Below, piece after piece: positions 7,614-15,457 of a stretch of 15,457 bases of DNA. Each line of letters starts with the position of its first letter. The first letter of the stretch is position 1. The position numbers were made by a program, and so were the translations under genes. The notes below the pieces were generated by a model that saw only the letters and a program-made list of their open reading frames with translations, was not told where the DNA came from and made no database searches. The DNA lies in assembly GCA_015501075.1 (NCBI GenBank), contig JADNYJ010000707.1:1-15457 (forward strand), read 5' to 3'. The stretch comes from Gymnopilus junonius. Its lineage: Eukaryota > Basidiomycota > Agaricomycetes > Agaricales > Galerinaceae.

Positions 7614-10600
7614 ATGACCTCAACGCTCAAGACGCACGAAGCAGGAGCTACCTTCACGAATGGCCATGCATCTCCCGCCTTAGATGGAAGTACTGAACGC
7701 ATTCAAATTGTCGACGAAGAGAAGAAATTCACGTTAGTTTTGCCTTCTTGGCGGTACCACCCCATTCGCGGACCAGCTAACGGTCTTGTCATGCAGACCA
7801 GAGTTAGGTACTCAGATCCAGAAATGGGGCCTGAGAGACGTTGGCTTTGATTACAACATTGTGTCCGTTTTTGGCTCGCAGTCTACTGGAAAGAGTGAGT
7901 GCTCGTTTTGAAGAAAGAAGAAATCATTGACCACGATGATCAGGTACTCTGTTGAACAGGCTTTTTGGTACCACATTTGATGTCATGGATGAAACGCAGC
8001 GTCAGCAAACCACAAAAGGTACGGCAACAGTGAACACAAAACTCTCCGACACTGATCATTACTGCACAGGTATCTGGATGTGCCGAGGCAAGGGCATGAA
8101 CGTGATGGTCATGGACGTGGAAGGCACAGACGGACGTGAACGTGGGGAGGATCAGGTATTTTCGTACTACCTTTTTATGACTAGTGCTTGAGCTCCACCC
8201 AAGGATTTTGAACGCAAATCTGCTTTGTTTTCTCTAGCATCGTCTGAAATCCTAATTGTCAACCTTTGGGAGCACCAGGTTGGCCTCTACCAAGGTGCCA
8301 ACATGGGTTTGCTCAAGACCGTTTTTGAAGTCAATCTGGGGCTTTTCGGTAAGAAATCTACAGACGGGTACGTTCTGGCAAACAAGCATTATATACCTCC
8401 CAACTTACGGTTCTATTATTAGAACCAGTGGACGAACACTCCTACTGTTTGTCATTCGAGATCACATTGGACAGACACCCCTAGGAAACCTACAAGCTAC
8501 TTTAACCTCTGACATGAACCGGATATGGGAGAGCCTCAGCAAACCTGCTGAACTCAAAGATACCCAGCTGTCACAGTACTTTGATCTCGCGTTTACGACT
8601 CTTCCCCATAAAATTCTTGCAGCGGATAAATTTGAATCTGAAGTTCAGAACCTAAGAACACGCTTTGTGGATAAGACATCTTCTGGTTACCTCTTCAAAC
8701 CTGTTTACCACAAGCGCATACCTGCCGATGGCGTGTCATTTTATATGGAGGGTATTTGGGTGTGTCTTGAAAGAATCACCGTGATGTCCATTCATGTCAG
8801 ATCGTTTAACAGGAACAAGTTCAGACGAACAAGGATCTCGATCTACCAACCCAACAGGAGCTTTTAGCACAATTCCGATGCGATGAGATATCCGCTGTTG
8901 CTTTGAGCGAATTCAATGAACAGGCCAAGTCGCAGAAGCGGCCTGTGGAAGCCGGCAAGGTTGTCCAAGGCCTTGGTGCCCTGATGAGAAATTGGAGGAC
9001 ACACAGCAATCAGTACGTGCTTTTGTGATACTATCGAAGTGACAGCTTTTCACAAAAACCGAAATAGATCGCTATGAACGTGATGCGTCGCGCTATCATA
9101 AAGGTGTATATCTGCGTAAACGTGCAGACCTTATTGCGACTATGAATGCTACTCTCTCGCCCTTTCCTCGGCCAACTGAAAAATCTTCACAAGTCGTGTC
9201 TAGTAGCATTCAAGAAAGAGATGTTGGATGGCTTGCGTGGCGAACAAACAATTGCGGATGTTGTCTCCAAGGCTAGGGAAACCTGCGAGAAGAACTTTTA
9301 CAGTCGGTGCAAAGGAGGCAGTCGTCGAAGATACGGATTGGAATTGGGAAGAAGAATTACAGGCTGTTGAAGGAAAGAAATTGGTGTTGTTGCCGATCAA
9401 TGCAGGAAGGACGAGACCAAGAAGATGCTGAATCAAAATTGAGGTATGACGTCCTTTTCTGAGGCTAAACAAAATAATAATTTGTGTGACATTTATAGCG
9501 CAATATCAAAAAGACAAATTTCGGAGCCAAGTTGAATTGTACCTCAGTCGACCTTCAAAGGGGATGTGGGATGAAATTCTTCTAGCATTCCGTGACGTGC
9601 TGGGCAAAGCGGAGTCTGCTTACCTATCGAAGGCCATGAGTCTGTATTGCTATAATATTTCCGGAACATCACTAATGCATGCATTACCTTCAGGTTTCAA
9701 CTGTACGGAAGAAGAAAACACGAATGCGCTGGCTGCTCTGCGGAAACGCGCATGGTTAGTTTTGAGAGCCAAAATTGACGAACAAACTGCGGACCAGGCA
9801 TTCCTCAGTAAATTGCGGAACCACTTCGAGGAACGCTTCCGCTATGATGAGCAGGGTGTTCCGAGAGTATGGAAACCGGAGGATGATATAGACGGCGCGT
9901 TTAAGAAGGCGAAAGACCAGGTATGCATACTAAACAAATTTCTCATGTTGTTGTAATCTTTGTATTCTGTTTATAGACGCTGGAGCTAGTACCTTGGTAC
10001 TCTAAAATATCTCCCGAGGATGCATCGCTTCAATTTGAACTTCCATCCGAGGCATCTGATTCTGCCTCTGAGGCCGAGGAGTTCGATTTCGCAGCGACAC
10101 TCGTCGTGTTCACTGAGACGAAAGCGCTTGACTTGACGAACAAGTTCAGAAAAGATGCAGATGCCTATTATGTCGAGGCGAAGCGCAGTACAGTGTCAAG
10201 CGTGGCCCAGATACCATACTGGATGTATGGTGTTCTTGTCGTACTAGGTTGGAACGAAGCAATGGCAGTGCTATTCAACCCGTTGTATTTCACCTTCTTA
10301 TTGGTCGCGTTGGCAGCATCGTAAGTTACTGGCCTAAACGCGTACAGAACTTGACTGAATAACGTCACGGACAGGTATATCATAATACAGCTCGGACTAG
10401 TCGGACCTTTACTGCAAGTCACGCGGACTGTCGCTACTGAAGTGAATTGATTCACCTATATTGCTGAGTGCACGACACTGATTAAACTATTATTTACAGA
10501 TTCAACGGCAAGCTGTTACTCGCTTGCGGGAACAGTTCGCGGAACCTGCACTAGCTCAGGCAGTTCCGGTCGTGTCGAGGAACAACTCGTACAGCGAGGA

Positions 10601-10649
10601 CACGGTCGACAATGAGGTAAAGCAGGAGTTGCGGTCTCGCCAACCTTAA
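7614..10649 (+). CDS. SEY1: Sey1/RHD3/atlastin-family GTPase for ER membrane fusion, 13 exons, with clustered frameshifts
   Basis: A dynamin-like GTPase that drives homotypic fusion of ER tubules. Exons: 7614-7732, 7797-7894, 7944-8018, 8070-8155, 8204-8367, 8423-8759, 8813-9012, 9068-9443, 9499-9639, 9694-9920, 9977-10320, 10375-10441, 10500-10649. GTPase motifs: G1 GSQSTGKS (66-73), G2 TTKG (about 95-98), G3 [14 protein letters not shown] (113-126), G4 FVIRD (190-194). The middle helical bundle carries [14 protein letters not shown] and [12 protein letters not shown] membrane hairpin follows [17 protein letters not shown] (about 687-733), then a short cytosolic tail. Seven single-base shifts between about 9002 and 9530 break the frame, yet the family sequence resumes in another frame each time. 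Correcting six extra bases and one missing base gives 2379 nt (792 aa plus stop), matching the family (yeast 776 aa). Identity is certain. Whether the locus is functional depends on whether the shifts are real. Confidence 0.93.
9002..9530 (+). other. SEY1: Cluster of seven apparent frameshifts within SEY1
   Basis: Sites: about 9002-9006 (one extra base before the intron at 9013); 9160-9163 (one extra, or two missing) between ATMNATLSP and [10 protein letters not shown]; 9305 (one extra) between KNFYS and GAKEAVVED; 9371-9380 (one missing) between EELQAVE and EIGVVADQ; 9434-9438 (one extra A) in MLNQ-IE; 9511-9514 (one extra A) between RNIKK and QISEP; 9527-9530 (one extra A) before VELYLSRP. 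Flanking codons keep family residues, so decay is either very recent or an artefact of low-quality consensus. Confidence 0.85.
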
Positions 10650-10894
10650 ATTAAGCTATTCTACATATTCTGTACCCACCATGACCGACCATTGTAGTGT
10701 GTAACTTAAACTAATACAATAGAGTTGTGACACGAACTGGTAGTACGTGACACAATGTCACGGCAAAGTAGAAAGGCCATTGTTCTCTGCCGGTGAATAG
10801 GAAATGAAAGCGACAATGGCGGCTACTCGCCTCAAAGCCCCCCTTTCTCTCCTTCTTTCTTTCTCTTATACTCCGTCGCAGGTCGACTGCTCTC
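10650..10894 (+). promoter_or_regulatory. SEY1-PRM1 intergenic region with ACAAT cores and a GTGACA palindrome
   Basis: Only 245 bp separate the SEY1 stop from the PRM1 ATG. ACAAT or its complement ATTGT occurs five times at 10691, 10716, 10752, 10779 and 10813; the last two sit in exact inverted heptamers CCATTGT (10777-10783) and ACAATGG (10813-10819). GTGACA-CAA-TGTCAC forms a dyad at 10747-10761, with another GTGACAC at 10727-10733. A pyrimidine tract (about 10838-10867) lies just before the PRM1 start. ACAAT-type cores are bound by HMG-box proteins, the class that controls mating genes in basidiomycetes; that link is inferred. Confidence 0.4.
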
Positions 10895-13800
10895 ATGTCT
10901 TCTCATTGGAATGTCCCTCCCCCAACATACGACGCTCCTTCAACGCGTACGACTACTCTAACGCCATATCTTCAATTAAACCATCTACTATCTCTTACAT
11001 GGCTCGCTTATCCGATTCTTTCCCTTGTCTTCGTAGCATTCCGTCTTCAGCTGTCTCTCGATGATGCTCAGAATGCGGCCGCTAACGCCAAAGATGACCT
11101 TTTAACAAGCTGTCAAGCTGCTGAACGGGCTGCTACCTCCGCCGCGAGCTTGCCACGATTTATGGCTCTTGCCACCAACAGAGAATATGCGGAGGCCGTC
11201 AATAGTGCTATGAACGCTGCTAGGGCTGCCCTCGTTCTCTCTTTGACTGTAATGGAGGCAATTATCAATTTTATTGTCGATATTTACCGGTCCACATTCC
11301 TCTGTTTTCTTGAACTGGTCATCCAAGGTGGACTTGCTGTTTTGATTGGAGCTGTCCAGGAGGTGATTATTTTTACTTTACTTGATCAGAATATTGTAAT
11401 TGAAAGCACTCCAGATAAACAATGTCCTTCAAAGCATAACGAGCGCTCTACGAACAGGTATTCAAAATGATATCGCCTCCGCAAACACAGTTATCACAGG
11501 CGCTATCAATGCCATCAATAAAATCAATCCTTTCGGAAACATTACACCCCCTCAAATCACTATCCCAAGTCTGGACAGCCTCCAGAACGTTTCTCTGCCT
11601 CAGTCGTTTACAGATGCATTGACAAGCCTTAACGCGTCAATTCCTACGGTCTCGGATCTTAAGGATAAATTGAACTCTATGTATGTTCAATTTACTTCCC
11701 AAAAACGTGTAGATTAATGACTCTCCTTGACAGCATCGATACACCCTTTGAGCTGCTGAAACAAGATATCAATGCTACTTTTGCAAACCTTACTTTCGAT
11801 CCTGATGGACTTCCTGTGCCACAACTCAATCAGCTCACATTTTGCAATGACCTCGATACCTCTGTCATTGACGATATCAGCCACGACTTTGTTAAAATCG
11901 CAAAAATCGGAGTCATCATCCTGATCCTTCTCGCTCTTCTCCTCACCGGTCTTAACTGTCTTCTCACATGGTACAAATGGCGCTGCATGAGAAACCACCT
12001 CCAGTATACGCGCGACGCATGGATGTCCGATCCTACTATGGTGCATACCAAGTCATCTGTATCTGCCCCTCAGATTACCATGAGCGATCACAATCTGCTG
12101 ATGCTCCAAGCAAACTCCGATCATCCTTTAGTTACAAAGATCATGAATCAACTTTCCACGCAGTTCTCGCTGAGCCCAGTACAGCACACGCACATCCAAT
12201 GGTTTTTGCATTATGTTTTCCATACGCCAGCATTGGCCTGCTTTCTTATCGGGTTTTTTGGACTATTATCTGTCCAGATTCAGCTTTTAGCTATCGGACC
12301 CCTTGAAGCAAAGTATCAAGTACGCGCAGCCTCAACAGTCGATGATTTCTCCACCGTTATTGCAACCACAATCAATAACAGCATGTACAATCAATCGAGT
12401 CTCTATGCGAATGATATCAATGTACGTGTGGACACTATTCAATCCACAATCAACGACGGTGTCTTTGGATGGGTTAATGATACTACAACCACTCTCAACG
12501 ACACCATCAATGCGTTCTACAGTGACATTCAAAATGCTGTGAACACGGTGTTCAACGGCAGCATTTTTGAGAGTCCAGTCAACGATTTCATCAAATGTTT
12601 CATTGGCAGTAAAGTCGACGCAATAGAGGAGGCACTCACCTTCTTGCACGACAACCTCCACGTGGACATTCCTAGGGTAAACGAAACTGTCCTCATATTG
12701 TCTCCAGACTCCGTCAATGAAGTTTCGCAGCCCATTGCAGCAGCGGCCATAGGAGGTGGCTCCAGTGACAATGGTGGCTTGATAGGCAGGCTGGTCAACT
12801 CGTATGCGGCTTCGTTAAAGAAGGAACGTATCATGTTTGCTGTATTCATGGCGCTTTGGGGTGTGGTTGTGGTAATGGGCCTTTCCGTCGTCTTCTGGCA
12901 TTCTGTAATCCGTCCTTACATGGAAAAGAGGGGCCGGAAGAGATGGGAAGCCGAACAGCGAGCGGGTATTCAGGATATTGGACCATTCCTCGCAGGAAAC
13001 ACTAGCATTGGTAGCCAGGCCAGCGAAAAAAAAGGGTTCACTTCTTTCTCACCTCTGCCTTCGCCAAGGGGTAGCGTCTTTAAGCCCTTCTGGTCCTCGA
13101 GGTCCAATTCCCCTGTTGGCCGAGAAGAATCGCTGACTTCCTCTCGAGAGTCTCTGCGACAGCCAAGTAAGAATGAAAGCGTCCGTGGAGATACCTTTTC
13201 TCGAAATATCACTACCCCTGCCCTTGTAAAGAAGAAGAAAAGTGCCAAGCTACTTGCTCTTGGTCGTAGGGCGATGCGCGGGGAGCAGCTGAAGAAGGAT
13301 GGCACTGACGAGGAGATTGACGCGTCTCCTTCGCCTAGTCCTGTTGATGCGGGAGAACCTGTTGCTTCTCGTAATAAAGCCTTGACATTGTACGGCAAGA
13401 TGGCTGGCCTATTTTCGCTGAAGAAGGGTACCACGGTTGAACTAAGTGAGAGCTTCGGGTCTTTGGAGGAGGAACGGGCGGAAAATGCTTGCCCAAAGTT
13501 GCAGATCTATACCCTGCGGGGTCTGGATAAGTATGGTCACCCGCGCAGACAGGCCGAATTAATTACGCAGCAAAGGCAGACAGAACACGGACCCCGATCC
13601 CATTGGTCCACATCTCCCAGTCCTACCCAAACGAACTGGATGAAGGTCATGTCTCCAACGAAGAAAACGGCATACGCCAACCCAGTATTAACCGTCGAGG
13701 CTCCGACCGTCATAGTCTCACAAGAACCTGATACACCCTCATATCCAACCACTCACCCGCCCATTGGAGTTTCCATCCGAATCAGGCGCCCCAGCGTACC

Positions 13801-14385
13801 GCTCGACGTTGGGTCGGAGTACGAGGATTCTATGACAATGCCGCAACCTCCCGCTGCCCTACCTATCCCGCTTTATAATGGCTCTGGCATTCCTAAGCAA
13901 TTTCCACAACCCCCTCGCCACCCACGTTCGCAGAACGCTTTCGGTAAAGTCGGGTCTCACCTTGAAGACGGCCACTCTTCGCCACCCCCTCCATCGGGCT
14001 CGCCGAGAATGTATCAACCTCAACTTGCGCTTGCCCCTCCTCCGCCAGCTCTTACTCGAACCGACACGAAAGATCTTCCTCGTTGGCGACCACTGCCACC
14101 TCTCAGTGGCGCGTGACAAATGCTGCTCCTGGAGACTATTCATCCTCTTCGGCCTCTATAGCCTCTAGAGAGGGCAACAACCATCTAACACAAGAGGCCC
14201 AGGAGGAGACTTCACTAACTCCTGTGACGCGTCTATTAACAACAACGCATGCGCGCCATAGTTCGACTGTGGTAAATCCTTTCATTACGCCTTTTGACGA
14301 TGAGCACCGTGTGCGGATAAGCCACCCGACTGGAGCGGGTGCAAGGAAAAGCATACCAACCAATCCCTTCGTGCATGCCATCTGA
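10895..14385 (+). CDS. PRM1: Plasma membrane fusion protein Prm1, 4 exons
   Basis: A multispanning membrane protein acting at the plasma membrane during fusion of mating cells. Exons: 10895-11362, 11415-11680, 11734-14010 and, inferred, 14073-14385; total 3324 nt, 1107 aa. The N-terminus [18 protein letters not shown] is a family signature. Hydrophobic segments: about 31-52, 111-153 (likely a re-entrant or fusion-related stretch), 300-324, 409-433 and 610-637. The intervening loops have many N-glycosylation sequons (NIT, NVS, NAS, NAT, NLT, NNS, NQS, NDT, NGS, NET), marking them as extracellular. C73 (LLTSCQAAE) and C533 (FIKCFIG) are candidate equivalents of the two yeast disulfide cysteines. 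A long basic Ser/Pro-rich cytosolic tail follows residue 640. Reading through position 14010 instead gives a 1038-aa form ending at a TGA at 14114-14116. The spliced form ends in [13 protein letters not shown] and TNPFVHAI, which look genuinely coding. Confidence 0.92.
14011..14072 (+). other. PRM1: Inferred 62-nt last intron of PRM1
   Basis: It runs from GTATCA at 14011 to CGAAAG at 14072, shifting from the long exon-3 frame to the frame that continues to the TAA/TGA-bounded end at 14385. Length and donor fit the other introns; AAG acceptors also occur at 8203, 4473 and 2912 in this window. The alternatives 13954-14072 and 13949-14106 also restore the frame but are longer and have poorer donors. 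Confidence 0.5.
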
Positions 14386-14936
14386 TCCATTACACCAGCC
14401 GATAGAATGATTGAAGACGCCAATGAACAACGAATTGTTTACAGACTTGCACGCTCATGATTCTTTTTATGAAACATACACATTATACACAATAGCTATT
14501 CCTGACTAATTTTGTTTTCTGTTCACGTCCGGACTCTGCATCGTTGCCCTCCCATTGATTGCGCTGTAGCTTCCAATATCTGTCTTCCCTTGCTGTATCT
14601 CTATTTTACAATTCGCGGCCATCTGGACATCGACGCGATCTGTAGCGTTCCTCGCATATTAACGTACAAACAAGCGTCCATGCTTCTAATTTTCGAGAGT
14701 TCATGTATTGATAAATTTGTTCATCGAATTCCCATTCAAATTGTGCCCAGTTAAACTTACCAGAAAGGGGAAGCCATACCGGCTCCTGCTCAAGTGTCGC
14801 CTGGATCGACGAGATGGGGATAAACATGAGCTACATAGTACTCCATCGTAATGTGCCCTTGTGCAATGCTCGCAGAGCGTGGACAGTGAAAAAGATACTT
14901 CGATGGACATTGTACACTAAAGGACAGCTTGCTGAT
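14386..14936. other. Convergent intergenic region between PRM1 and the HECT-like gene
   Basis: About 550 bp holding the 3' ends of two genes that face each other. The open stretches inside (plus 14512-14754; minus 14827-14606) are short and unrecognised. The minus one includes GTAAGT at about 14757, so it could be a small spliced exon, but nothing ties it to a gene. No AATAAA was identified with confidence. Confidence 0.45.
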
Positions 14937-15457
14937 CTAAGGATCTTTTGATATCCCCATTTCTTCAACATCCGCCAGAGAAAGGATCTCCAGGTCGGAT
15001 GCCAAAGTGGTTTCCTGCTGTTGATAGATGGGTCTACACTTGTCCAGAGGGGACAGAAAGTTAAGGCTTACCCAGCTGTAGTCGTGTATGACAGAGAGTA
15101 GGCTGTCTTCCATGGCCTCGTAGCTATCAAATGGAGGGAGAAAGAGAATGTGTTCCGGGGTATCGTCGTATCTCTCTGGTACGGTACGCTCGACGTTGCC
15201 CAAGACGGTTACACGTTGAATTTCACCATCAGGTGCTTTGATTACTTTAATCTGGTCAGTTATGGGGACGCGCTTGAGGCCTGTCATGTAAAAAAATAAT
15301 GCGTGCTGACGGTCTTTAGACCACGACTGAACGATCTTCCAAAACCACTCCAAGTGTAAATCAGGCTTTGAATCATCCCCAAATTCTTCCACCGTGTACG
15401 TGGAGCAGGCATCCCTGTGCAAAGATCATCGCATAAGTAAATGATTTCGATACAAGG
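14937..15457 (-). CDS. HECT-domain-like protein, C-terminal part, truncated by the right window edge; catalytic Cys not seen
   Basis: Exons on the minus strand: 15414-15072 and 15017-14937 (stop TAG at 14939-14937), joined over a 54-nt in-frame intron (15071-15018). An upstream intron ends CACAG at 15415; its donor is GTATCG at 15453 or lies outside the window. HLEWFWKIVQSWSKDRQHAL and FYMTGLKRVP resemble the HECT C-lobe pattern (WFW.. then F.TG..RVP), and LPPFDSYEAMEDSLLSVI resembles the end of the lobe (LP.Y.SYE.L...L..AI). HECT ubiquitin ligases transfer ubiquitin through a Cys in an HTCFN-type motif between these blocks. Here the equivalent place reads TPEHILFLPP with no Cys. It is either a degenerate, inactive HECT-like protein or a distinct family with similar layout. 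About 30 residues extend past the normal HECT end. Confidence 0.55.

Noticed and set aside
7231..7617. Plus-strand 128-codon open stretch before SEY1
   Set aside because: It overlaps the SEY1 start and promoter signals, and its content is not protein-like or family-like.
8256..8867. Single long plus-strand open stretch as an independent protein
   Set aside because: It is SEY1 exon sequence (from 8423) plus translated intron and out-of-frame exon 5.
9146..9370. Separate small genes in the middle of SEY1
   Set aside because: The open stretches here are SEY1 fragments in different frames caused by the clustered indels.
11830..13434. Minus-strand open stretches opposite PRM1
   Set aside because: They are antisense shadows of the long PRM1 exon 3.
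1..15457. tRNA, rRNA or CRISPR features
   Set aside because: No cloverleaf with T-loop GTTCGA-type signature in context, no rRNA core sequence and no regularly spaced repeats were seen.

Overview
The window is nuclear DNA of a filamentous basidiomycete, most likely a mushroom-forming Agaricomycete. Evidence: genes are split by many 37-66 nt GT..AG introns with CTNAY-like branch points close to the acceptor, spacing is compact, CT-rich tracts precede start codons, and the genes include fungal SEY1 and PRM1. No rRNA, tRNA, CRISPR or bacterial-type signal was seen.

Layout. (1) 1-942, minus: 5' part of an unrecognised Ser/Pro-rich protein running off the left edge. (2) 943-2292: about 1.35 kb with no gene I can assign. 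(3) 2293-5074, minus: a complete acetoacetyl-CoA synthetase in 15 exons, about 676 aa, ending in the PTS1-like tripeptide AKL. (4) 5075-7613: a gene-poor block holding a 718-bp element with perfect 26-bp terminal inverted repeats flanked by TA (5560-6277), followed 27 bp later by a 118-bp imperfect fold-back hairpin (6305-6422), then a possible coding relic and the SEY1 promoter region. (5) 7614-10649, plus: SEY1, the dynamin-like GTPase of ER membrane fusion, in 13 exons. Its middle (about 9002-9530) carries seven apparent single-base frameshifts, while the rest of the gene is clean. (6) 10895-14385, plus: PRM1, the multispanning protein of plasma membrane fusion during mating, in four exons; the last exon is inferred. 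(7) 14386-14936: intergenic. (8) 14937-15457, minus: the 3' end of a HECT-like gene that seems to lack the catalytic cysteine, running off the right edge.

SEY1 and PRM1 lie in tandem, 245 bp apart. One acts in homotypic ER fusion and the other in cell-cell fusion. The short gap between them is rich in ACAAT/ATTGT cores, the type of site bound by HMG-box mating regulators. Acetoacetyl-CoA synthetase is a metabolic gene with no evident link to its neighbours. Gene identities rest on recognised sequence motifs and splice-consistent reading frames; no database search was possible.
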